Source: Streptomyces xinghaiensis S187
Lineage (GTDB): Bacteria > Actinomycetota > Actinomycetes > Streptomycetales > Streptomycetaceae
NCBI RefSeq assembly: GCF_000220705.2
Contig: NZ_CP023202.1
Location: 5,362,501 to 5,426,500, forward strand
Direction: 5' to 3'
Length of the DNA: 64,000 nucleotides
Shown: positions 25,747 through 34,042 of the stretch, piece by piece
Layout of the letters: the number at the start of each line of letters is the position of its first letter
Numbering within the stretch: position 1 is the first letter of the stretch
Made by a program: the position numbers and the translations under genes
Notes under the pieces: generated by a model
The model's database searches: none
Told to the model about the DNA's origin: nothing
Seen by the model: only the letters and a program-made list of their open reading frames with translations

Positions 25747-26904
25747 CTACACCTGGGTGCGGCTCTCCAGGGAACTGCGGGTGGCCGGTCCGTAGACCCC
25801 CTGCGGGTCGCCCTCGACGCCGAACATGTTCTGGTAGCGGCTGATGGCCCGGACCTCGTTCCCGTTGTACTGGCCGTCCTCCTCCACCTTCAGCGAGCGG
25901 CCGATCTGGTTCAGCCGCCGCTGCATCTCCAGGACCTCCGCTCCGGACATCCCCTTGCTGAGAACCGGTGCCGGTTCGGGGCGGGGCGTCTCGTCCAGGG
26001 TCTCGGCGCCCTCGTCCGCCGTCCGGTCGGCTTCCGGCGCCTTGGAGGCCGGGGACGTCACGGCGGACGGGGACCGGGTCGGCGTGGCGGACGCGGGGCC
26101 GGTGGCCGGGGCCGAGGCCGAGGGCCGGCCGCTGCCCGTCCAGGCGTCGCCGGTGGGCAGGACGGCGGTGGGGGCCCGGGGTGTCTCGTCCGGCAGCGCG
26201 CGGTCGCTCTCCTCGCTGCCGCCGGACAGGCCGGCGGCCAGGACACCGGCGCAGACGGCGGCCACCGCCACGGCGGTGGCCGTGACGGCCGCCACGCGGC
26301 GACGGCGCTGCCGGCGGTCCGCCCGCCGGTCGGCCCGTGGATACCCCGGTCCGTGGGGGTCCCGGCGTCCGTGCCCGGCCGGCGCCTCCGGCGCGGCGGG
26401 GGTGGCGGTGCCGAAGAGGCCCAGATCCTCCTCGCGGGGGCCGGAGGCCGGGTACTCCGGCAGGGCCACCAGCGAGGCCGCCGGGTGGACGGGGCGGAGG
26501 GGCATCGTGGCGCCGTCATCGCCCTCCCGGTCCCGGTCGCGGTCCCGGTCCGGGTTTCGTGGACGTCTCGGGGCCGGGTCGGTTCCGGCGTTCGCGCGCG
26601 CCGGGCTGTCCGCGGAGGCCGGGTCCGGCCCCGCGGCCGAAGCGGCAGGGCCGTACGGCGGGAATCCGCTGCCGCCCTCCTCCGGACCGCGCCCGCCCTC
26701 TCCGTCCAGGGGCTCCCCGGAGGCCGTGGTCCCGGACGGGAACCCGCCGGCCGGGCGGGGTGACGGACGGGCCGACGGCTCATGGGGCGGCGGGGCGGAG
26801 TCCCCGGCCGCGGAGGCCGCCCGCCCCGCGCAGTCGCAGCCGAGGCCGAGGCCGTCGGCCCGTGTCCGCTCCAGCCCGCAGACCGGGCAGAGATGTGCCG
26901 TCAC
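25747..26904 (-). CDS. zinc-ribbon/transmembrane/peptidoglycan-binding-domain protein (copy A)
   Basis: A 385-residue protein starting with GTG. Residues 5-26 form a small zinc ribbon (CPVCGLERTRADGLGLGCDC). A long Pro/Ser/Asp-rich region follows, with the motif REEDLGLFG, then a basic patch, a single membrane segment (about 205-228) and an extracellular linker. A C-terminal peptidoglycan-binding domain runs from GMSGAEVLEMQRRLNQIG to YGPATRSSLE. It thus spans cytoplasm to cell wall and could link an intracellular cue to wall binding. A paralogue lies at 27379-28866 with the same architecture and the same upstream element. Confidence 0.82.
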   Translation of the reverse strand: MTAHLCPVCGLERTRADGLGLGCDCAGRAASAAGDSAPPPHEPSARPSPRPAGGFPSGTTASGEPLDGEGGRGPEEGGSGFPPYGPAASAAGPDPASADSPARANAGTDPAPRRPRNPDRDRDRDREGDDGATMPLRPVHPAASLVALPEYPASGPREEDLGLFGTATPAAPEAPAGHGRRDPHGPGYPRADRRADRRQRRRRVAAVTATAVAVAAVCAGVLAAGLSGGSEESDRALPDETPRAPTAVLPTGDAWTGSGRPSASAPATGPASATPTRSPSAVTSPASKAPEADRTADEGAETLDETPRPEPAPVLSKGMSGAEVLEMQRRLNQIGRSLKVEEDGQYNGNEVRAISRYQNMFGVEGDPQGVYGPATRSSLESRTQV

Positions 26905-26925
26905 CTGATGGATCCCCTCATCGCA

Positions 26926-26948
26926 GTGGGAGCGATTATGCAGACAGT
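26926..26948 (-). promoter_or_regulatory. conserved upstream element of copy A
   Basis: These 23 bases are identical to 28886-28908 upstream of the paralogue, at nearly the same distance from the start (22 versus 20 bp). Read in gene direction they include ctgcataatcgc, with a TATAAT-like cataat. A shared promoter or regulator site is likely. Confidence 0.7.
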
Positions 26949-27073
26949 GGTGTGAAGGGGAACGGACAGGTCCTCATCGGGGTGCTTCCCTCAGGGGGCA
27001 TAGGCCGCGAAACGGGCCGTACGGGACGTCCTCGGGCCCGCGCGGGGGGCTTCTCCGCAGTCTGCGTACCGCT

Positions 27074-27136
27074 CCGCCGAGTTCGCCGAGTTCGCCGCGT
27101 CCGCCGAGTCCGCCGAGTTCGCCGAGTCCGCCGAGC
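27074..27136. repeat. 9-bp tandem repeat, seven units
   Basis: Seven near-identical 9-mers of ccgccgagt type lie in the 474-bp intergenic gap 26905-27378 between the two paralogues. No protein I can support uses it. The rest of the gap holds only the copy A promoter. Confidence 0.85.
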
Positions 27137-27378
27137 TCCGCCGGTCTCTGCGGACCCGGCGGCCGCTGGGGCACCACGGCACGGGCCGCACGGACGCCGC
27201 CCCTGCCTGCTCCGTCCCGGGGCCTGTCCAGACCCTCACGCCGGGTCGGGCCGCGCGTCCGGTGCCGTGCCCCGCACGGCGCGGGGCCGCCCCGCGCACG
27301 GGGCGCGTACGCGGCATGGCCGGCGGTGCGGCGAGGCGCGGTGCCGGGTGCCGTGGCCCGGGGAGCGGCGGGCCGGTC

Positions 27379-28866
27379 CTACGGCTCCTCGGTGCGCTCC
27401 TCCAGGGAGCGGCGGGTGGCCGGTCCGTAGACGCCTCTCGGATCGCCCTCGACGCCGTTCCAGCGCTGGTAGCTGTCGACCGCCCGCTCGTCCTGGTCGT
27501 CGTAGCTGCCGTCCTCGTCCACCGTGCTGAACAGGCCCACCTGGTTGAGGCGCTGCTGCATCTCCAGGACCTCCGGTCCCGACATCCCCTTCTGCAGGAC
27601 CGGCGGATCGTTCTGTCCGGAGCCGGACCCGGAGCCGTCGCCCGGCTCGTCCGGGGCGTCCGAGACGGAGCCCGACGCCCGGGTGGGCTCCGGGGTGCCG
27701 TCCGGCGCCGCCGCACCCGCCGTCCCCGACGGGCTCGCGGACGGGGACGAGCCCGTGGCCGAGGCCGACGGGGAGCCGCCGTTGGCGGAGACGGAGGCCG
27801 AGGGCGAGGCCGAGGTGCTCGCCGACGGGCCGTTTCCGTCGGTGGGGAGCACGGCCGTGGGCGTGAGGCTGTTCTCGTTCGGTGCCGCGCGGTCCTCGTT
27901 GTCGCCGCCCAGCAGCCCGGTGCCGAGGACCCCGGCGCAGACGGCGACCACCGCCGCGGCCGCTCCGGCGATCACCGCCGTACGGCGGCGGCGCCCGCTG
28001 CGGCCCGGCCCGGGGCGGCCGGAGTCCTCCGGTCCGCGGTCCGCGAAGGCGTCGTCGTGGAAGAGCCCCAGGTCCTCGGCGCGGGGGTGGGAGTCCGCGC
28101 CCCGGTCCGCGCCGGCCGCAGGGGTGAGCGGGGAGAGGGGGCGGGTGGTGTCCGGGGCGTCGTCCTCCCCGGCCGGGCCGCCGGTTTCCGGCGCGGCACC
28201 CGGGCCGGCTCCCGAGTCGCCCGGCCGGTCCGGGCCCGCCGGGCGGCCGGTGGCGTCGAACCGGGGGAGCGCGGTGGTCGGGGCCGCCGGGTCGGCGGGC
28301 TGTTCCGCGGCCGTACCGGCGGAGGCGGCGGAGCCCGGCGCGGACCGGCCGGTCCCGGGGCCGTCACCGGGCGGGCCCGCTCCGGCCGGGCCGCCGGTGC
28401 CGTCGGGCCCGCCGGTGTTCCCCGGTGCCGGATCGGCGGGCGGCGAGCGGAACAGCGTGTCCCAGCCGGTGCCGGATCCGGGAACCGCGGCCGGACCGGG
28501 CCCGGATTCCGGAGAGAAGGCGGACGGCGCGGGGGACGCGGCGGCGGGCTCCGGGCCGGAGGCCCCGCCGGCGGACCGGTCCGGGGCACCGTCCGGTTCC
28601 CGGGCCGCCGCGGAGTTCTCCCCCGGCGATCCCTCCGCCGGTGAGTCCGGCGCCGCGGCGTCCGGCGCGGCGGCGGGGCCCGCGGCCGGGGGCTGTTCCG
28701 GCCCGGGCGCCGGCGCCGGTGCCGGTTCGCGCAGTTCCACGTACGGCCGGATGCGCAGCGGGTCGAAATCCTCGGCGGCGGCGGCCTCCCGGGCCGCGCA
28801 CGCGCAGCCGGGCCGGCCGTCCCGATGCCGTGCCGCCCCGCAGTCCGGGCAGACGTATGCCGTCAC
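27379..28866 (-). CDS. zinc-ribbon/transmembrane/peptidoglycan-binding-domain protein (copy B)
   Basis: A protein of about 495 residues starting with GTG at 28866, giving (M)TAYVCPDCGAARHRDGRPG. The layout matches copy A: zinc ribbon, long Pro/Gly/Ala-rich cytoplasmic region with RAEDLGLFHDD, membrane segment (AVIAGAAAAVVAVCAGVLG), Ser/Ala-rich linker and C-terminal peptidoglycan-binding domain (KGMSGPEVLEMQQRLNQVG to VYGPATRRSLEERTEEP). The ends are well conserved with copy A while the middle has drifted, so this is an older duplication under constraint at both termini. No partner enzyme adjoins it. Function unknown. Confidence 0.82.
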   Translation of the reverse strand: MTAYVCPDCGAARHRDGRPGCACAAREAAAAEDFDPLRIRPYVELREPAPAPAPGPEQPPAAGPAAAPDAAAPDSPAEGSPGENSAAAREPDGAPDRSAGGASGPEPAAASPAPSAFSPESGPGPAAVPGSGTGWDTLFRSPPADPAPGNTGGPDGTGGPAGAGPPGDGPGTGRSAPGSAASAGTAAEQPADPAAPTTALPRFDATGRPAGPDRPGDSGAGPGAAPETGGPAGEDDAPDTTRPLSPLTPAAGADRGADSHPRAEDLGLFHDDAFADRGPEDSGRPGPGRSGRRRRTAVIAGAAAAVVAVCAGVLGTGLLGGDNEDRAAPNENSLTPTAVLPTDGNGPSASTSASPSASVSANGGSPSASATGSSPSASPSGTAGAAAPDGTPEPTRASGSVSDAPDEPGDGSGSGSGQNDPPVLQKGMSGPEVLEMQQRLNQVGLFSTVDEDGSYDDQDERAVDSYQRWNGVEGDPRGVYGPATRRSLEERTEEP

Positions 28867-28885
28867 GGTGGGTCCCCTCCCTCGC

Positions 28886-28908
28886 GTGGGAGCGATTATG
28901 CAGACAGT
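28886..28908 (-). promoter_or_regulatory. conserved upstream element of copy B
   Basis: Identical over 23 bp to the element upstream of copy A, beyond which similarity drops. It lies 20 bp upstream of the GTG, close enough that the transcript leader must be very short if cataat is the -10 box. Confidence 0.7.
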
Positions 28909-29078
28909 TGTGCGAAGAGCACAGCCAGGGCCCCGCCGACGGTCCCTTCCGGCGGGCCATACCCCGGCAAAACCGCCAGGATGGGACGCGGAGCCGCGGG
29001 AACGCGCGGACACGCACGGCAAGCCGCCGGGCCGCGGGCGACCGGCGGCGGGAGCAGGCCCGAACCGAGGAGGCGTCC

Positions 29079-31331
29079 ATGGCCGAGGACGCGGCCCCAC
29101 GCCCGAAAGGAGCGGGACGGGACGGCGGACCCGGCGCGCCCCGGGCCCTCCGCGCCCCCGGCGGAACCGCGGCGCCGGGGACGCCCGCGGCCGTCCGGGC
29201 GGCGGACTCGGATGCCACCGCCCCGGTACCCGCCGGCGCACCCGGGCCCGGGGAGGACCTGCCCCGGCGCACCGTGCGCCTGGCGATCGGCGCACTGCTG
29301 TTCGGCATGCTGCTCGCCGCCCTCGACCAGACGATCGTCGCCACCGCCCTGCCCGTCATCGTCAGCGAACTCGGCGGCCTGGACCACCTGTCCTGGGTCG
29401 TCACGGCCTATCTGCTCGCGGCCACGGCCGCCACCCCGCTCTGGGGCAAGCTCGGTGACCAATACGGCCGGAAGCGGCTCTTCCTGCTCGCCATCGGCAT
29501 CTTCCTGGTGGGCTCCGCGCTCTGCGGGATCGCCCGGGACATGCCGCAGCTGATCGTCTTCCGCGCGCTCCAGGGGCTCGGCGGCGGCGGGCTGATGGTG
29601 CTCTCCATGGCCATCACCGGCGACATCGTCCCGCCCCGTGAACGCGGCCGCTACCAGGGCCTGTTCGGGGCGGTGTTCGGCGCGGCCAGCGTGCTGGGGC
29701 CCCTGCTCGGCGGCCTCTTCACGGAACAGCTCAGCTGGCGCTGGGTGTTCTACGTCAACCTCCCGATCGGCCTGGTCGCGCTGTTCGTCATCGCCGCCGT
29801 CCTGCACATCCCGGCGCGCCCCGTCCGGCACACCATCGACTACTCCGGCATCCTCCTGATCGCCGCCGTCGCGGCCGTGCTGGTCCTGCTCTCCTCACTC
29901 GGCGGCACCGTCTGGCCCTGGGTCTCCTGGCGGGTCGCCGGGCTCGCCCTGCTCGGCGCCGTCCTCCTGGCCGCCTTCACGGCCGTGGAACGGCGGGCCG
30001 TGGAACCCGTCCTGCCGCTCGGCCTGTTCCGGATCCGCACCTTCACCCTCGGATCGGTCATCGGCTTCGTCGTCGGCTTCGCGATGTTCGGGACGATGAT
30101 CTATCTCCCGACCTTCCTCCAGGTCGTACGGGGTCTCAGCCCCACCGCCTCCGGGGTCCGGATGCTCTGGATGGTCGCCGGGCTGCTGATCGCCTCGACC
30201 GTCTCCGGCCAGCTCGCGAGCCGCACCGGGCACTGGAAGGTCTTCCCCGTCGCGGGCTGCGCGGTCACCACCCTCGGGCTGCTGCTCCTGCACCGGATCG
30301 ACCGGTTCAGCCCCGGCTGGGAGATCAACGTCTCCTTCACCGTCTTCGGGCTCGGCCTCGGCCTCGTCCTGCAGATCGTGGTGCTCGCCGTGCAGAACGC
30401 CGTCGGCTACGAGGACCTGGGCGCCGCCACCTCCGGCGCGACCTTCTTCCGCTCCATCGGCGCCTCCTTCGGGGTCGCCGTCTTCGGCACGGTCTTCGCC
30501 GGCCGGCTGGGCGACCGGCTCACCGCCCTGCTCGCGGACGAGCGCCTGCCCGCCGGAGCCGGGCCCGCCGACCTGGCCTCCGATCCGCGCACCATCGACC
30601 TGCTCCCGGCGCGGCTGCGCCCGGAGGTCCTGGACGCCTACTCCGCGTCGATCACCGACGTGTTCCTCTTCGCGGCCCCCGTCACCTTCGGGGCGCTCGT
30701 GCTGGCCGTCCTGCTCAAGGAGGAACCGCTGCGCGGCTCCGTCACCACCCCCGACATGAGCGAGACCTACGCGAGCAACCCGGTGGAGCGCTCCTCCCAC
30801 GACGAGGTGGCCCGCGCCCTCTCCGCCCTCGGCGCCCGCGAGGGATGCCACGGCCTCTACGAGGACATCACCGCCCGGGCCGGCTACAGCCTCGACCCCG
30901 CCGCGAGCTGGCTGCTGCTCCGCGTCCGGCGCGAGGGCGGGGCCGACCCGGCGGTGCTCGCCGGGCGCGGCACCCTGCCGCTGAGCGTGCTCACCTCGGC
31001 CGTGCGGCAGATCGAGGGCCGCGGCCTGGCGGTCCGGGACGGGCTGCCGCTGCGGCTGACCGCCCGGGGGCGGAAGGTCGCCGGCCGGCTCGCCGCGGCC
31101 CGCGAGGAGCATCTGGCGGCGCTGCTCGGCGACTGGTGGGGGCCGGACCGGCCGCGGGACCTGGAGGAGGTGGTCCGGGAGCTGAGCGCGGAACTGTGCG
31201 GTTCGGACGAGGAGTGGCCGTACGACGACGGCGGGCCGCGGCACGGCGGGCACCGGCGCCGGCACGGCGAGGGACACGGTGTCCGGCACCGCGCGGACGC
31301 CGGGGCCGGGGCGGGGCCGCACCCGGGCTGA
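29079..31331 (+). CDS. DHA2-family MFS multidrug exporter fused to a C-terminal MarR-like domain
   Basis: A 750-residue protein. After a disordered roughly 60-residue N-terminus come 14 predicted membrane segments with MFS motifs LDQTIVATALP (D1), GKLGDQYGRKRLF (A) and GAVFGAASVLGPLLGGLF (C). From about residue 565 a soluble domain (DEVARALSALGAREGCHGLY...WLLLRVRREG...VLTSAVRQIEGRGLAVRDG, then LRLTARGRKVAGRLAAAREEHLAALLGDW) looks like a MarR-type winged helix. The fusion could sense substrate at the membrane or tether DNA. The tail is His/Gly-rich. The ATG at 29079 has gaggagg upstream; a longer frame reaching back over the neighbouring gene is not credible. Confidence 0.88.
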   Translation: MAEDAAPRPKGAGRDGGPGAPRALRAPGGTAAPGTPAAVRAADSDATAPVPAGAPGPGEDLPRRTVRLAIGALLFGMLLAALDQTIVATALPVIVSELGGLDHLSWVVTAYLLAATAATPLWGKLGDQYGRKRLFLLAIGIFLVGSALCGIARDMPQLIVFRALQGLGGGGLMVLSMAITGDIVPPRERGRYQGLFGAVFGAASVLGPLLGGLFTEQLSWRWVFYVNLPIGLVALFVIAAVLHIPARPVRHTIDYSGILLIAAVAAVLVLLSSLGGTVWPWVSWRVAGLALLGAVLLAAFTAVERRAVEPVLPLGLFRIRTFTLGSVIGFVVGFAMFGTMIYLPTFLQVVRGLSPTASGVRMLWMVAGLLIASTVSGQLASRTGHWKVFPVAGCAVTTLGLLLLHRIDRFSPGWEINVSFTVFGLGLGLVLQIVVLAVQNAVGYEDLGAATSGATFFRSIGASFGVAVFGTVFAGRLGDRLTALLADERLPAGAGPADLASDPRTIDLLPARLRPEVLDAYSASITDVFLFAAPVTFGALVLAVLLKEEPLRGSVTTPDMSETYASNPVERSSHDEVARALSALGAREGCHGLYEDITARAGYSLDPAASWLLLRVRREGGADPAVLAGRGTLPLSVLTSAVRQIEGRGLAVRDGLPLRLTARGRKVAGRLAAAREEHLAALLGDWWGPDRPRDLEEVVRELSAELCGSDEEWPYDDGGPRHGGHRRRHGEGHGVRHRADAGAGAGPHPG

Positions 31332-31364
31332 GCGCGGTTGCGGCGGCCGGACGCCCCGCGCGGT

Positions 31365-31871
31365 TCAGCCGAGGTGCTTGGCGAACCAGTGCTCGGCGTA
31401 CGGGTCGTCGTTGTAGGCGGGAATCTCCGTGTAGCCGTGCCCGGCGTACAGCGCCCGCGCCTCGACGAGGTCGTGCCGGGTGTCGAGGACGATCCGCTCC
31501 GCGCCCAGTCCCCGGGCCGCCGCCTCCACCGCCCCGAGCAGGGCGCCTCCGCCGCCGCTGCCCCGCGCCTCCGGGCGGACGTAGAGGCGCTTGAGTTCCG
31601 CCGTGCCCGGCCGCAGCAGGCGCAGCCCGCCGCAGCCGGCCGGCTCGCCGCCGAGACGGGCGACGAGGAAGACGCCCGCCGGCGCGGTGAGGTCGTCGCT
31701 GTGGTGTTCGACGAGCCCTTCGTCGATCTCGGCGTCCGTCACGGCGCGCCCGTAGTACCGGCCGGCGACCTCGGCGTAGTAGGCGCGCAACAGCCGCCCG
31801 GCGACGGGTGAGCCGACGGGTTCGGGGGAGACGGTCCAGGGGGCGACGGGGCGGGTTCCGGTCCAGGTCAT
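31365..31871 (-). CDS. GNAT-family N-acetyltransferase
   Basis: A 168-residue GNAT enzyme. The acetyl-CoA pyrophosphate loop is RPEARGSGGGGALLGAVEAAA, preceded by the beta4 strand AELKRLYVRP. ERIVLDTRHDLVEARALYAGHGYTEI covers the C-terminal half. GNATs transfer acetyl groups to small molecules or proteins; the substrate is not deducible. The start MTWTGTRP at 31871 fits the family length. Convergent with the MFS gene across about 33 bp. Confidence 0.9.
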   Translation of the reverse strand: MTWTGTRPVAPWTVSPEPVGSPVAGRLLRAYYAEVAGRYYGRAVTDAEIDEGLVEHHSDDLTAPAGVFLVARLGGEPAGCGGLRLLRPGTAELKRLYVRPEARGSGGGGALLGAVEAAARGLGAERIVLDTRHDLVEARALYAGHGYTEIPAYNDDPYAEHWFAKHLG

Positions 31872-32015
31872 GGGTGCATTCTGTGACGGTCCCGGGGCCG
31901 GGTGCAGCTCAATTTCCGTGTCCCTCGGCCGCTTTGACAGCGTTTGCGGCCCGTGTCCGGGGCAACACGCCGTGATGAAAGCCTCGCACGAGGGGAGCTC
32001 AGCGAAAGGCACGAC

Positions 32016-32708
32016 ATGTCCACAGGCGTGATCATCATCTTGGCCGTGGCGGCTCTCGTCATCGTCGCGCTCGTGCTCGCCCCGCGCGTCATGCAGAGCG
32101 GCGGTGGCGGCCTGAAGCGCCGGTTCGGTCCCGAGTACGAGCGCACGGTGGCCCGCCACGACGGCGACCGTAAGGCCGCGGAACGGGAACTCTCCGAGCG
32201 GCTGCGGCGCCACGGCGATCTGCGGACACGCCCGCTGAGCGCCGAGGCCCGCGAGCAGTACGTGGCCCGCTGGGCCGGCGTGCAGGAGCAGTTCGTCGAC
32301 TCGCCCGCGCGGGCCGTCGACGCTGCGGAGCGGCTGCTGGGCGAACTGATCCGCGAACGCGGCTTCCCGGCCGACGAGTTCGACGAGCAGGTCGCGGCCC
32401 TGTCGGTGCACCACGGCGAGCACGTCGACGGCTACCGGCACGTGCACGCCGTCGCCGCACGGGCCCGCGAGGGCCGGGCGGAGACCGAGGAACTGCGCGA
32501 GGCCGTGGTCCACGCCCGCGCGCTCTTCGAGGAACTGGTCAGCACACACCCGCAGGACAACGCGCGGCACCGGGCCCACGACCGCGGCGCCGAGCGGCAC
32601 GGCACGCGCACCCCGGCCGCCGGGAGCGGCAAGCAGCGGCTCGCCGACCGGCTGCACGGCCCCTGGGCCGCCCGGCACCACACCGGAACGACGAAGGGCG
32701 GTGCGTGA
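32016..32708 (+). CDS. single-pass membrane protein with FVDSP-type domain
   Basis: A 230-residue protein with an N-terminal membrane segment (GVIIILAVAALVIVALVLAP) and a soluble helical region. The stretch ARWAGVQEQFVDSPARAVDAAERLLGELIRERGF is related to the FVDSPREAVREADALFEE stretch of the next gene. The C-terminus is basic and His-rich. Its stop overlaps the next ATG (TGATG). I recognise it only as a widely conserved streptomycete hypothetical. Confidence 0.8.
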   Translation: MSTGVIIILAVAALVIVALVLAPRVMQSGGGGLKRRFGPEYERTVARHDGDRKAAERELSERLRRHGDLRTRPLSAEAREQYVARWAGVQEQFVDSPARAVDAAERLLGELIRERGFPADEFDEQVAALSVHHGEHVDGYRHVHAVAARAREGRAETEELREAVVHARALFEELVSTHPQDNARHRAHDRGAERHGTRTPAAGSGKQRLADRLHGPWAARHHTGTTKGGA

Positions 32709-33550
32709 TGGCGCATCTCGGCAGGAACAAGCACGAGCACGACCAGGGTGACGGCTACGAGCGGGGTCCCGGCTCCCACCCGGACCCGGCCGTGACGGGC
32801 GGCCCCGGGCGGACACCGGCCGGGCGGCCCGCGGGCGACGGCGGCGCCGCCGGCTTCCCGGCCGGCGCGGCGGCCCCGGAGGCCACGGGACACCCGGGCG
32901 GCCCGGCGGACCCCGTCCCCCCGTCCGACCCCTCCGGCGCGGCGACCACGGCGGCCCCCGCCACCTCGGCGGCCCCGTATGCCCCGCCGGCCCCGGGCGG
33001 CGAAGCGGCCCCGGTGGACCCGGCGACCGGCCTTCCGGCCCGCTCGTACCCCATCCCGGGGGAGCACGTGGGAGACCCCGGCGGAGACACCGCGCACCAC
33101 GGCGGTGCGACGGCCGGCGAGAGCTCCGTCCCCGGCGGCGGCGCGTCGTACAACGACGGCGCGGCGTACGGCGCGTCGTACGGCGAGGTCCCGGCCCACG
33201 GCGACGGCGCGGCGCACCGCGGTGACACCGCTGTCCTGTCCGCGGCCGCGCCCCTGCTGCCGCAGCGCGAGTGCGACCGGCTCTCGGAGCGGCTCCAGCA
33301 CACGGTGACGGGCTTCGTCGACAGCCCCCGGGAAGCGGTCCGCGAGGCCGACGCCCTGTTCGAGGAGGCCGCGGAGAACGTCGCGAAGGCTCTGAGCGAG
33401 CAGCGCCGCAAGCTGCGCGGCGCCTGGGAGCACAACGGCGGCAGTGGCAGCGGCAACGGCAAGGGCCGGGACGCGCACCTCGACACCGAGGAACTGCGCA
33501 CCGCCCTGCGCGACTACCGCGACCTGACGGAGCGTCTGCTCCGAGTCTGA
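32708..33550 (+). CDS. hypothetical protein with disordered N-terminus and FVDSP-type C-terminal domain
   Basis: A 280-residue protein. Residues 1-170 are low-complexity (Gly/Pro/Ala with GASYNDGAAYGASYGE). The C-terminal 100 residues form a helical domain with CDRLSERLQHTVTGFVDSPREAVREADALFEEAAENVAKAL and TEELRTALRDYRDLTERLL. The domain is shared with the preceding, translationally coupled gene, so the two products may pair or have arisen by duplication. There is no signal peptide or membrane segment. A strong terminator follows at 33641. Confidence 0.8.
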   Translation: MAHLGRNKHEHDQGDGYERGPGSHPDPAVTGGPGRTPAGRPAGDGGAAGFPAGAAAPEATGHPGGPADPVPPSDPSGAATTAAPATSAAPYAPPAPGGEAAPVDPATGLPARSYPIPGEHVGDPGGDTAHHGGATAGESSVPGGGASYNDGAAYGASYGEVPAHGDGAAHRGDTAVLSAAAPLLPQRECDRLSERLQHTVTGFVDSPREAVREADALFEEAAENVAKALSEQRRKLRGAWEHNGGSGSGNGKGRDAHLDTEELRTALRDYRDLTERLLRV

Positions 33551-33640
33551 ACCACCCGCCGCACCACCGCACCGCCGCGACGGGCACACGACCCCGTGGA
33601 GACGTCCGTCGGGGAGCAGGAGCCGGTACGGCCCCGCAAG

Positions 33641-33671
33641 GCCCCGGAAGCCACGGCTTCCGGGGCTTTTT
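33641..33671 (+). terminator. rho-independent terminator
   Basis: Perfect 11-bp arms gccccggaagc (33641-33651) and gcttccggggc (33656-33666), loop cacg, then ttttt. It is a textbook intrinsic terminator 90 bp after the two-gene operon and one of the few with a real U-run in the window. Confidence 0.92.
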
Positions 33672-34042
33672 CCTGTGCGCGGGCACCCGGCCCGGCCCCT
33701 GACGGCGGGGGACCGGAAGGAGCCGCCGGTCGCGGCGGAGGTGTGCGCCGGTGGTGCGCGGTGCACCCCGCGGTGGTGCGAAAGAGCGCGTACGATAAGC
33801 GTTTTGCTGCTGATTGATGCGTATTGAGTCCAATGCCCCGGTTATCCCGTCCGGGGCGGGGGATCACCAGGAGGTCCGCAGCGGGCGTGCCGCTTCCCCG
33901 GCCCGGCCCGGCCCGCCGGCCGCTTCACGGTGCGGCCCGCGGAGACCGGGAGGCGCGGGGACCCGCGCGGGTCCACGGCGCCGGGGCCGCACCGCACACG
34001 CTCGGGGCGGGCCCACACTCCGTACCCACACGGGAGATCCAC
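33672..34042 (+). promoter_or_regulatory. leader region of the YVTN/Ig-like gene
   Basis: No gene is supported in these 371 bp. A distinctly AT-rich patch (about 33795-33830, around gcgttttgctgctgattgatg) is the best promoter candidate. Near-identical Gly/Pro-coding frames open further upstream, but gggagatccac just before 34043 favours that start. Confidence 0.4.

Noticed and set aside
27000..27140. CRISPR-like repeat array
   Set aside because: The units are 9 bp in direct tandem with no spacers and there are no cas genes.
28425..29078. N-terminal extension of the MFS gene over the neighbouring gene
   Set aside because: The extension is Arg/Pro/Gly shadow sequence of the minus-strand paralogue. 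ATG 29079 has a proper gaggagg.
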